DNA of 64,000 nucleotides, from the NCBI GenBank assembly GCA_964034945.1, contig OZ035961.1, positions 51,001 through 115,000 on the forward strand, in the 5' to 3' direction. This DNA is from Chrysopilus asiliformis (lineage: Eukaryota; Arthropoda; Insecta; Diptera; Rhagionidae). The notes beneath the pieces are model-generated. The model ran no database searches and had not been told where the DNA came from. It worked only from the letters and a program-made list of their open reading frames with translations. Numbering within the stretch: the stretch's first letter is position 1; every line of letters starts with the position of its first letter. Positions 23,210-35,900 of the stretch are shown one piece after another. The position numbers and the translations under genes are program-made.

Positions 23210-26200
23210 TAAAAACTAACTGTGCCCTTGCTCAGTTTAAGAAATTTAAAAATTTCATATTTAACAAGTCATAAACATTTCAATGTGAATCTAATTGCCA
23301 TTAAAAAATAATGGCAATCTCTAAATGGACGATTATATTAAAAATTTTATTATTTCATAGTCTTAGTCTCAATTTAAACTTCTCAATGACATTCGCTTTT
23401 TTGCAAGCGAAAAAATTTGCCCAGAAAAACAAAATGGAAAGAAAATATCATAAGTTTTTACAAAAGTTTTGTTGAGATGGCCGACGTGATGGAATATAAC
23501 GTCACGTTCAAGTAAATCTAGAAAACCCACAATAGAAGAATATAACGCTTTTTCATTCAAAGGAAGTAAGGAAATTCAAATAACCACATTATTAATTGTT
23601 TGTAGATTGAGAAATGTTTTTTATGTCTTTTCTATTTACCAGCTTACTAAAATGTTTTTTAAAGGTTTTTTATGTTCGATGTGACTAGCAATAACTGGGT
23701 TTTTACAAATAGAAGGGATTTTATATTTTTCACATGGTTACCGCGAGGATCGAAATTACTACGATAAGTATATACCGCAGTTGCCTAAACCAATCACTAG
23801 AGGTACTTCTAATCTTGTTAGATTTTCTGCACCGGTGTATATAAAAGTGAAGAATAAATGAATCATTAGAGTAAATGTTAGATGAATATCAAATGAATGT
23901 TTAAGATGACTATTGTGTATTGTTTTTTACACTTTGGTGAAAAAAAAATTGCTGTTAAGTAATTTCATCAACGATTGTCCATAACACCTGGCATTAAATT
24001 TCTGCCACTAGCTACTCATTCTGGAGAATCTTAAGTGAATATATTTGATATTTTTGTTTTCCCGAAACATGAAAAGGTAGAAAGATTATTTAGTTTATTT
24101 AGTTCTTAATTGTCAAATGATTATAGCCAATAAATCAATAGATTTGACTTTCACAGTTTCGATTACTTGCATCTCTTTCTTCATATACTTCTGATAAAGA
24201 TTCACTTTAGACGAAACATTTTGTTCCGCGCCATTTGACTCCCTGCATCTTTTTCTTTGAATCATTGTGATTCTGAACTGCTTACACAATGTTCACTTGC
24301 ACTGGCTAAAGGTGAACATTCACAGGGTGGTTTGAAACCCCCCCCCCCCCCCCCCCCCCCCTAAGAATATGTAGAAATTTGAGGTAAATCAGCTTTAAAA
24401 AATATTTATTCGCACCTTTTGGATCGAAATGAATTTAAATTTTACATTGAAAACAGTAATTTTTACATTCATGTCGAATTAATTTACATTGTAAATCGCA
24501 AATTTAGATAGAATTCTGTAGCAGGCACTCCAGAATATGTCAAGGGGATAAAAGCGATGGGTGAAGGAGAAAACCCCTTTTTCTAACGTGAAAGTTTATT
24601 TACCTTGGGGGATGTTCCATGATGTACTTCATTAGGAAATCCACTGAGAAATCGTAACCACACTAAAATAAGGAAGTGAATTCCCACACCTTAGCAAATT
24701 CAAATAATACGTTCGCTTAACATACTTTGAAAGCGTCTCTACAAAAAAAAAACAAGCATATATTCATATGTAAATGAAATACAAACAAAAATATTTGTAC
24801 GTGTGTACACCTCTGTATGTGAGTTGTGCTGATATAAAGATATAATTCGTATAAACCATATGGGCAAGTATGGAAGACAGTATAAAGAAATTCAAGTTTG
24901 GGTTTTATTGAAGGTTGAGGCCTACCATAAGTAAACAAATTCCAATAATGTACGTGGTAAGATGGTATGGAACCGCAGCGCTACCTTGAGACCAAACCCA
25001 AAGATCCCTCTTAACATTCTTGCCCATTTGAGTAGAGTTTCAGATGGAAAGATAGATAGATATAAACGAATGGAATCTGCGTTGAATAACACCATCTATT
25101 AATAGCATATATGTAGATATATATAAATATTTGGTAGGATGTCATCCCACTTAGCCAACAGTGTTTCAATCTGATGAATTCATCATGTAAGTTTATCGAA
25201 TAAATTTCGAAATGTAAATACCCTGAATGGCAGCCAACATTAGAAATAAGGACGAGGTTATTAAAGTGAAATAGGAGCGGCTAGATTGTGGGAAGGGTGA
25301 AAAAAACTCGTAGAGCAGCTGGTTGGGTTCTAGTCAGAATCCAATTCCAGCACTTTTACCAATTATGGATAACCAGGCGATATGGATGGGTCCTTAGCCA
25401 AACAGAAGTTAAATGTTGATTCTCTTAAATGTTGCCGTTTTCATAACGTCTGACTCTTCTTTTCGACCAACAGAAATTTCGGTGCGGGGAATAAATGAAT
25501 ATATAGGGCGACGTGCGTCCTGCCAGTCATTTGTTGTTGACTTATCATCCGAGCATTAATTACGTTGATGACATAGTTTAAGCTTGAGATAAGCATTCAA
25601 ATCAAGAGAGCGTGGTAGACGTGACTTGATAAACTTTTGAAAAGGATACGTGAAGAGTGATAAGCCGAAAAGGTTTTTGTCCTAAATAAATCTGTATCTA
25701 AATGTGCAGAATGTTTACCATCGTGCGGAGGAAACATATTTGCTTCCAAGTTGAGTCTCCCTATTTTTCCTTTCTTGCAGCTTTAGCCTCATATCATTTA
25801 AAGCTGGAAAATTCCATTTTTGCTTTTTATTTTCTACGCCATATACACAATTAGGAAAAGGGTTAGAAAGTATTTTTGCCGTGTAAGGCTTATTCATCAA
25901 AAAAAATGAATAGTTTCTAAATATCATGGGGATGCTATAGAACAGATTTTAGCTAACGTAAAGATATTTATTATAAATTAGGTTAGTTTGATCTATGTAT
26001 GTGCTATAGAACGCAATGCGATTATAGAACCTTAACTATTTTTGACATTAAAAATAAATATGTAGCAATTCATATAGGAAGATGGCCCTGTATGATAATG
26101 GAACATATTCATTATTTTATCCTAAGCGAAACACAACCAATTTTAATTATGAAATTTTTAATTAATTTTACACGCTTCTAGTTTTATTTTAATTATTTTA

Positions 26201-26249
26201 CCAACATCCTACAAAAAAAATAGAAATTTTAAGTTCCCTTGCATGTATA
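23210..26249. other. AT-rich gene-poor DNA
   Basis: No recognised gene or element ends. The only striking feature is the C homopolymer listed separately. Short open frames lack any family signature. Confidence 0.45.
24338..24361 (+). repeat. 24-bp poly(C) tract
   Basis: An uninterrupted run of 24 C bases flanked by GAAA and TAAG. Long G/C homopolymers are rare in such AT-rich DNA. It may be a true tract (able to form an i-motif/G-quadruplex) or a sequencing or assembly artefact. Confidence 0.9.
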
Positions 26250-26251
26250 TA

Positions 26252-26983
26252 CGGGGGCGGGCTGAAAAATAATCGGTCTAGGCAAGAAAATACACTTTTT
26301 TCGACAAAATTCATTTTGTTTCTCCACTTAGTCTCCTTTAGGGCGATACACTTCGTCCAACGATTCTCTAATTTTTTGATGCCCTCCGAATAATACGATT
26401 TCTCGAAGCGCTCAAAAAAGATCTCTGACCGACTAGCTTGACCCAAATCTTTTACCACCGAGCCATTTCTTCAAGTTTGAACATAAATATTATTCGGAAT
26501 GGGCCAAATTTGGAGATCATGGTGGATGCGGAACCAATTCGTAGCGCATTTCATGTAATTGGACTTGTGCGCCGGTGCGTTGTCTTGTTGGAAGAGCATC
26601 TTTTCCATTACCAAATAAGGCCACGTTCGCATCAAATCGATGTCAAATCGATCCAACAGCTCTGCATAGTAAAAGCGACTTGAAAATAAAATCAGCTGCC
26701 CAATATTTTTTTGTTGAAAACCACATATTCCCAAAAAACAGCGTTTAACAGCGATCACATCGTTCGTTTTAACAAATATCTGCACGATATTCGGTTTTAT
26801 TCATTTTTGTAAACACGCAAAAAATTTACGCTTTCATTGACTGCCGTACACAAACTAAATGACACCGCCGGCTTAACATTTGACAAAAGTCATTTGACGA
26901 ATAGTATTTACGAAAAATTACATTGCTTTGATACTGGTGGTGCTATCTCTTGCCTATGCCGATTACTTTTCAGCCTGCCCTCG
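26252..26983 (-). mobile_element. mariner-like transposon relic, internally deleted
   Basis: Terminal inverted repeats: 26252-26286 and 26949-26983 match at about 30 of 35 positions (shared core GGCTGAAAA.TAATCGG), each flanked by the TA target (26250-26251 and 26984-26985). The 732-bp unit is shorter than the roughly 1.3 kb of intact mariners. On the minus strand it holds transposase fragments: QQDNAPAHKS near 26584 (second catalytic Asp), NLKKWLGGKRFGS at 26436-26477 in another frame, and YYSEGIKKLENRWTKC further on, typical of mariner C-termini. The N-terminal half with the first catalytic Asp is missing, and frameshifts and stops separate the fragments. Confidence 0.9.
26471..26785 (-). 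pseudogene. Mariner transposase fragment (catalytic core remnant)
   Basis: A 104-codon open frame inside the relic. About residues 50-73 end in MLFQQDNAPAH, the block around the second aspartate of the DD(34)D catalytic triad. The expected SPDLAPSD-type block that carries the third acidic residue is degraded (WPIPNN is seen in its place), and the next conserved block follows in a different frame. The fragment cannot be an active transposase. Confidence 0.85.
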
Positions 26984-26989
26984 TAATCA

Positions 26990-29900
26990 CAATGTTAGCC
27001 ACTTTTGGTTTAGATGAGTTCAGAATGAAAAACTGATATCTTGGTTAAAATCGTTAAACATGTAAGCGGGTCAAGTGTGTTTTGTATCATCAAATAAAGG
27101 ATAGTGATTTTCGAATGCATAGTGAGGGGATGATATCAAAAAGAAAAAAAAAACTGAAAAAAGTGAAATTTTAACTGAGTGAGTGTAGTACCTACACGGT
27201 ATGGATGTGGTTGCATGGCATAATACACAAATTGTATAGAGCTGATTGTGAGTTCAACAAACAAACAAAGCTTCAATTTCATTTATTTTACTATTTGTGT
27301 TCCTACGGAAGCACATACCATGAATAATTGTTCTATTCCGTTCCGGTTTGCTTGGAATTTGGTTTTATGCTGCAACTTGCATTCATACTTGATGGTCCTC
27401 ATCCTTGCCAAACAGCATTACAGTCCGGGCAAAATATCAGTCTACTGGCAAAGTTGGGTATGATCCACCTTGCGCTAAACCCGCCGGTGATATAACTTTC
27501 GGTGTGCTTTGTTATAAAACTTCACAGCGAAAAATTTCCTTGCCGACAGTGCACAACAAATAAATCGACGCCACTGCATAATAAAGAGAAAGTCAAAAGC
27601 CGGAATCATCGACCGTCGACTCGCCTCGCCGTCGTCCTTGACGTCAAACGATTTTAAATTGGGGAACGCTCGAATCCAGATTCACAGCGAATCATTCAGA
27701 CTAAGGTGCACAGATTGTTTGATTTCCCTCCCCACGTTCCTAACACCAATTTTAATTAATGTTAGTAAGAGGCAAAGTCAACAAATTTCGGTGCAGATAA
27801 ATACCGAAAAAAGGAAACTTCTTCGTTGTGGCTGAAATTTCTGTTCTCGACTGAGCCCACTCAATTCACTGTTTGGGCTCGCCAACTTTAAACACAGTAG
27901 TATGCCAGTTGAGCTGGATATGTTTGATGCCGAAACAAAATTTTCGAATGCTTCAGGATCGCTTAGGGATGAGTGAATTTCACGTGTTCCCTCTCATGAC
28001 TTTCATAGTGAGGGGTGACTTGTACTACAGCAAATACCGACAAAGGGGGCTGCAAGCTGATTTGTTAATTAAAAGATACAGAGAATGGCTTATTGCTAAC
28101 AGAAGTTAGAAATGTTGGGAAAAAAATTTGAATTGCTCGCAGAAAATTAACGCTGTGGAAATAACTTTGTTCAACTGTTTTCATTAATTTACCCTTAAAT
28201 AGAATGGAAAAGTTTGGTATTAATAAAAAATCGGTCCAAGGAAAGACGAAAACAAAAAATTATTCTCAGAGTATTCACGGATCTGATACAGTGACGATTT
28301 TATGACAATTTTAAAATAAAAGAATAATTGTTTCTTAACTTTTTTTTTCAAATCGCCGGTTTAAGGGTTTTGTTTTTTAAATGTTTTATTGTGAAACAAA
28401 TGCCAATAAGGATTAAAATTTATGACATGTGGCAAACCAATGTAAATTTTAGTGTATTTTTACGGCAAAATTCAAAATCTAGTTTTAAACTGAGAACTTA
28501 AATGATGTGTGGTGAAATATGATCTACATGTAATCTGGTTTCGACAACTTATTTTCTCTATCTTCTTCCTCAGTTACACGAGATATATTTTCTGTAATTG
28601 TCGTAGACGGCAGTTTTTCTGTCCAACATAACAACCGAAAAGATATTGAATATTAAAATATCTATATTGAAATACCTACAAAAAACCGGGAATTTAAAAA
28701 AAAAAATTTTTTTGCCCAAATCCCAAAGTGTTTGTTATGAAAAATTGAATATGAAATATGTATAGTAAAGTTTATATAGAATATCATTTTTTGAGGCGAC
28801 ATTCACAAAACAAAACCTAGGTCACGTAAATGAAGAAGTTTATCGAAATAATTTGAATTTATTTTACGTTATTTCTAAAAAAAATCTATTATTAAGCGAT
28901 ATTTTTTTGTTTGGAAAGCATTAGAATCAAATATTTAAATCTTCTCAAAAAATAAATTTTTTTAAAAAATCACCCAGTAACGAATTTCTCCCTTTCCCAG
29001 ATTATTGGTGGTCTATAGTTTTCCAAGAAGCCATTATTGCAGCTCTTCAATAAAAACCTGAACGAATTATTGAATATCTGTGAAGGACAATCCGCTTATG
29101 AAATTTTTTGCAGACAATGTAAAAAATGTACTTGTAGAGAGCTTTGTTATGTTATGAAAACGAGAATGGAAAACTTTTCGGTGAAAACTCAAAGTTAAGT
29201 TTTTACTGCTTTTCATTGATACAAGGTATTCTAAGATATTTACAATTTTACCTGAAATCTGCACAATTTTTTAGGAAGCAAATGTTTAGTAATACATCAA
29301 GCATTTTGAATATAAGCTTTTGTTCGAAATTTCGTATGAAATATATACGTTCATTATAAGTAGTTTGTAACTTCAAAACAAAAGTACGTCATGTAATTTC
29401 GCACATTTTATGCATTATGCATTATACGGTTATTGTACATACTACAAAATTCTTTGTTATAAACGAATAATACTGAGTTATAATTATGATTTTAATAACA
29501 AATTCTCTGCGTTCGGTTTTCAAAACGCATGCGTACCTGCTAAATGCCAAATTATCGATCGAATTGTCGATAAAAGTAAACACAATGCGAATAATATTTA
29601 GGTCTTTCGATGGTACAGAGGATTCTACTGATGGTGAAAATCGAGTCGTACGAATCCGTAAGCTCTCATACTATATACCTGCCACCCGTTTGCCTTCAGG
29701 TTTGAGCGGCTTAAAAACTCTGAGCTTTTATTGTATTTGCATGCAAGGATGGTACAAATGAATGCAAAAAATGGAATTTGTTGGTTAGGTTGACTACTAC
29801 ATACTACACACACCGAAAAAAGTTCCCAATCGACTAGACGAGTAGAGGGTTTTCTCTTCAAAATTCAGTTTTTGAATTTTCCGGAATACTTTCATACAGC

Positions 29901-32900
29901 AATTTTTCCCACTAGCAAGCATTATTTTCAGCAATGGCAACGCAACTGAGAATGATAATAAACATACTGCTATATAGTTGTATTTAAATTATATTTCTTC
30001 GATTATATCGTTTACGAGTACCTACCAATTACATATACATATAAATGTATTATGTTTTTATATTCCTAGCAACTTGATATGGGGAAGTTGGAAACGTACA
30101 ACTATTAAATTTGAAAGCAATTTAATTTCTGTAGAGGGATATGTCATGAGAATGTTTCGGGTAACCGCATTGTCAGCAAAATTATCAAGGATTTCCAAGA
30201 ATAACGTGTTCCCATGCAAATCTTGGCAATTTACATAGCATCTGTGTATTTGAAATGAATTCTTAGGAAATTAAATATTTTTAATGTATCGTTCAAGCTC
30301 ATGAAATTTGATCCCCATGCAACATATAAAAAAATATTATTCGCGAAAAATGTTTTTTTTTTTAAATAGAAGGAAAATATTCAACATTACATCGTAAATA
30401 GATGTTTTAAGAAATCTTGAAAATTTGACTTCCATACAATGTGTATTTCTTCTATACAAAATATACTAAATTGCGTTGCTATATTTAGGTAACCTACTAA
30501 AGTGAATTTACGTGTAGGAAAAAATTTGTGTATATTTAAGTACAATGACTAATTGGTCATTTTTGGAAAATATTGCTGGAAAATACTCGATTCTTTAAGA
30601 TACATATTTATTGGAGAAAGGAGTGCTGTGGTAACTTGAAGGTGGTATAAACTCCCATTAAAAAAATCCCAACTGATTTTGTCGAGGGTTGATTTTGATT
30701 TTGTCGAAAATGCAAAAAGTTACTCAACGTATTTTATAAACCGCTCCATTCTTACAGCAGTTATATATTTCGAACAAGGAGACATACAACATAATTACTA
30801 TATAACACTGTGGGACAACCAAACTAGACTCACGATCTGTTAAGTTTTTAGTCTATTGAGGGCTCGCTGAACACGACTTCGGAACAAAGTTTTGCTCTAT
30901 CACATCTAGGTTTGGAGATAATGGTACTCAAATTTTTAAAATAACGGTCCTACAATACTAAAACTTTTTTATTTGCATTGTATTGTCAAATTTTTTCTAG
31001 TCAACTTGCATGAAAATCGGTCGAATAGTTTCGAAGAAACCGGAGAATAAATACAGATACAGGAATATCGAAATGAGGACCTTCAAAATCCTCGAAAAAA
31101 GGACATTTGAACGGTTATGGCTGAAAGCTCATTACTCAGACCTAAAAATCTTTCATACTGCTCCTAAAAATCTGCTCCTCATGATAGCTTTTATTGTTTG
31201 ATGACCCTATGATACTTTTCCTAACGGTTCAGCAGATATAATTTAAAAAAAATAGTTAAAATAGCACCCCAAATTAACATTTTAGTGAAAAATTTTAGTG
31301 CGAGTAAAATATTGTTCTGAAATCGTGCTGGGCGACACGTAATTTAGTATAATAAACTTAATAGGTCGTCAGTCCTGAAAAAAAATCCATTTTGTTTACA
31401 GTGTAAATAGATCTTAAAAGTTATAGTCTGAAATGGACAAAAAAAGACTCCCGAAATTTGAAAAATCTTGTTTTTTATACAGAACGGAACAAAACTCAAT
31501 GGATTTCCTTTAAAATCCATTCAGAATATAAATAGCGTAAGACTCTATGTAGCAAAGAACACTTTTTTGATAAAATCTTAACCATTGACAGGTAGGACCT
31601 TTATTATTGATCAGATTTTCTCCATCTACATAGAAACACATTATATAGATTGTCTAATCTTCTTACCTCTTCACTCCAGCTAATTGCAAACGGTCCCATA
31701 GGATTTCTCAGAAATAAGAATCAGTATAAAGAAAATCAACCCAAAAATGTAATTGAGAGAATAAAAAGACAAAAAAAAATAGGTTTCTTCAGTATTTACA
31801 CAGTAAAAGGATTTCCTGCAACTTTTCCCGCTGTTCACAACTAGCCACCAGTATATTTTTACCAGCCCTAAAATGATTAAATATTGGCTTTCTGGCTATT
31901 TCTTATTGCAGACTATCCTTATTACAGATTTCCATTGTGAACGGTAAGCTATTCAAGGAAGTGTTTTTGTCTATTTTTGATCTACATGTGGAAAATGTGA
32001 GAAGTTTGGAAAGAAAAAAAACCTTGAATGAAAAACTAAGGAAAAATGGAACAGCAAAATCAGATAAGGACTTGAAATTCAAATCAGGATGAAACAAGTT
32101 TTCGTTATTTTTTGTGTCTTTTTTTTACTTTACTGTCTTAGTTTTTTTTTGTACTTTTTGTGTTATGTTGTGTTGCCTTAGGATGTGTCCCATCGAAGGA
32201 CGAATTTCAAATTGCTGAACCCTTTGAGATGGCCATAAACTTTGCTTAATGGCTTCATTCGTTGACATGGGACATAAAGATGGGCCTTTATGGGATCATT
32301 GTAAGAATCTATGATGGACATTTTTATACACATAACTTTATTACATGGTGATATCTGGATTACATCTAACCATACACTTGCATCTTCTTGTAATATCTGT
32401 ATTATAATTGTTTGTATATGTGTATAACTAAATCAAGTTTAATACGCATCAACCCTGTTGGTCGGTCACGTTTTATTATTGTTTGTTTGAACAATTTTAA
32501 ACCAATAACATTATTCGGAGTGCTTGAATGTTTTTATTAGTCTCTATTGTAATAGCTGAGTCAAATTACATTGTTTTAAGAAAGATATCATAAAACATTA
32601 GGCACAGATTTGATCAAGTTTTCATATTCTGGGAGTATAATATAAATCAAATTCGTTACAAACAAAAAAAGGTATAATGTTTTAATCAAAAATGCCTTAA
32701 TAAAATCTAGTTTTTTACTTATGAAATATTATAACAATTTTTTTACCTTTTTAAACCAAATGATTCCCCTCTGCATAGTTTTATTCAATATCTAAAGGTA
32801 CCTTGGATAAAAAGCATTAAATGCCATCAGGATATCGGTAATCTATGTTCATAAATTCAAACATAAAGTAAAACATTACTCGGCATCGAAGAAAAATACC

Positions 32901-35900
32901 ATCAAATTTGTAACAATACCCAAGACAGCTATTAGACAAAATCACTATAGAACAAAAACAACAATGCGAAGCGCCACAAGCAAAGGATGGACAGACATAC
33001 CATTAGAGAAGCTTTACGACCCATTTTAAAAAGAGTTGGACAGTTTGACACTGTTATTTATTCTCCTTGGAGTACTGCTCAGTTATAAACCCGAGCGTCA
33101 ATAAGGAAAATAGCAAAAAGCCATGGAGAGAAGCAGACCAGAAACTAGGACCGCTGCCACAATTGCCCAATAGTCATGGTCGATTTCAAATCGTAACAGG
33201 ATCCAGTCGAGATACGACACTGAAACACCTAGAATGAACCTAAGGTATCCTTGGACAGAAATAGTACATAGGAATTGTCCTTTTGTTAAATATGCATAAA
33301 TGATTGTTATGACTTCTATTTATTTGCAACAGAGTTCCATATTTCCACATTCGGTTAGGTGCAGCAAAGTCATGCAGACTTGGGGGGATATATTTTTGGG
33401 CTACAAATAAAACAACTCAACCATTTTTATTACTGAACAAAATTTTCAAACTATATTTCAAAACAAAACAAAAGATTGAAACCGGTTTTTTGTGACATTA
33501 GAATTTACCCAATAAAATATTAAAGTATTTACTGATAACATTTTATCATTTCAGGCAATTCTCCTTAGAATAAAGCACAATGTATTTGGAAATTGTGAAA
33601 ATAGTCTAAACTTAAATATGGAGGTTCTCAAAAATACGGGATAAATTTACATTTATGTTAAGGATAGAATCTTTTCACTGTCGAAGTTGGTGAGAAAAAA
33701 AAATCGTTTTAGTTATGATGCAAAGCCAGCAGCAAAAGCTAAGCTATATAGCAATTTGCATTTAAATAGGAAATACGACATGCTATGATAAGGATTCAGT
33801 CACACAATGACGCTGTGAGCCAACGAAATCAACAAAATATGTATATATATTCGTACTAACACTATTCTATTCAAGTTTTATATTCAACAAACATATATAT
33901 TAAAATACAATATTAACAGAAGAAATCATGGTAAATGACAATTTTGAGAGTTTTCCGCTGTGGTAATATATTGAATAGAATTTTCGGTGACTTTTTGTAA
34001 TGCTTTGTCATTTTTCAATCATTTTACGACGCAAATATGAAAAGAGAATGAAAATATAGCTATCGAGCTCAATGGTATCCCATGATAATGTGTTTTTAAG
34101 TCCTTATCCGATTAAACGATCTTTTAACATTTCAGATAGCCTGTATGCTATTTATGCGAGGATGATCATATCACTAAGTATGTGTCACCGAACGACATTT
34201 CCACCTGAAATCTTTCAACCAAAATGAAAGTTTATTGACTCCCTCATTATATTATTTTTTGTACCAAATATTTATACCATGTTATCTATTATCAAACAAA
34301 AATATTCTTTGCTAAATTTATTTATTTGGCAGTTATTATCTTCTATTCTCATGTATCCTTAGTTCATGTTAAATATTCAGACCATTGTCCAGTAGCACCA
34401 GCCTTTTGGAATCAAGTCTTATTTCCGAGTCTCTAAATCGCATCTTATAAATACCTACTTTTTCAGCTTACATTTTTTCCAGCTCATGACGGTTCTCCGT
34501 GCTGAAGCTCAAACGCACGAAGCGAGTCTGCCCTGGAATGGATTCATTTTTCAAATCTTTTCACAGCAAATAAATTATTCCAAGAGATTACCCTGCCACC
34601 TCTGGGGCTCATATACGAAATTGAAAAATTGTTGAAAAGGATTCCAAAGGATTTTCAAACATCTCACTCATATTATACTCCAGTGTCAAGCTGGATATGG
34701 TTGAGGAAAAATCATCAAATAAAACAACACAATCTATTCATATGTGGGAAAATGAAATGCTAAAAACAATGATTATAATATATGAATTTCATACATACTC
34801 GTATTTTCTTAATATTAATATCTAGAATTTCATATTGTCGTGGTTTTTATACAGTTGTTCCAAGAATGGTTCTTTGGAATTTTATTTTAGCTAAGGATTT
34901 TAATATTGAAAAAAATTTTAAGAATTTTCTTTCTAATAATAAAAAATCATATTTAATTTTCATGAAACATTTTTCAAAAAAATCGACGTTTTTTCAGATT
35001 TCAAACTAATTAAAAAAATGTTTTTCGCTATGACTGTTTTTAATTAACATTAAAATGAAAAAAAGATTGTGAATTATTGAAACAAAAAAAAATTGTAGTA
35101 ATGGTAACGTTTTTCAATGCAGCAAATTAGCTATTTGGAAACCACGATATTTTTTCTTCCTGAGTAGATCTATCGTTGTTAAGTGCATTTTCAACCCATA
35201 TACGGCGAATAGTCTTTTCAAAATGGACTAAGCCTTAAAGATAATTAACTTTTTATTGATTTTTTGTACCCCAACTATAAACGTTGTGAGCAGATAGAAT
35301 GATACTTTATTCTGGAAAGATTTCGAACGGTGTTTTCAGTTTGCATAAAAGAGAATAAAAAAGACTAAACGAAGAAACGAAATAATTTTAATTACAGTGA
35401 ACTTAGTGTGGAGACAGTTATTTAATGTTTTGTACATAACATAACCTTTTTTTTTTTTTTGAAAAGGCAAACATTTTGATCTATTTTTAATTTTCAACGT
35501 AAAATTTTCAAGATGTACAATGTACAATTTCCCAACGAGAATCCCTAAAAGCTACTAAGAGTGTTATATAAGGGTTTGTTGCGAAAGCCTAAACACTTGC
35601 AAGCAAAATGTGCAAATCATAAATTACTGAACTTTAACATATCCTAAAACACCAAAAAATAGCAAGTACCACTTAAAAGTTGAAAAGGTTAAACAGGCAC
35701 TAAAATAGGTTTTTGAAACATAAATTCAACGAACTTGATGAACCCATTTAAGTATCATTTCGAATATCCTCCAGTTGAAATTCCTTGAATAGGAATCCAT
35801 TGTACGCACCATTAATTTCAAACAAAAACAGTATACACCATTATTTTTTGGGCACATCACCAAAAAAGGCAAAACATTTTTTCATGAAGACTCTAGAATG

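Noticed and set aside
26198..26683. Separate genes at 26198-26458 (-) and 26438-26683 (+)
   Set aside because: The minus frame is the mariner C-terminal fragment running into the terminal repeat; the plus frame is its antisense shadow.
34483..34640. Possible isolated exon after a TTTTTTCCAG acceptor
   Set aside because: About 50 open codons but no recognisable domain and no matching partner exon; not enough to call.
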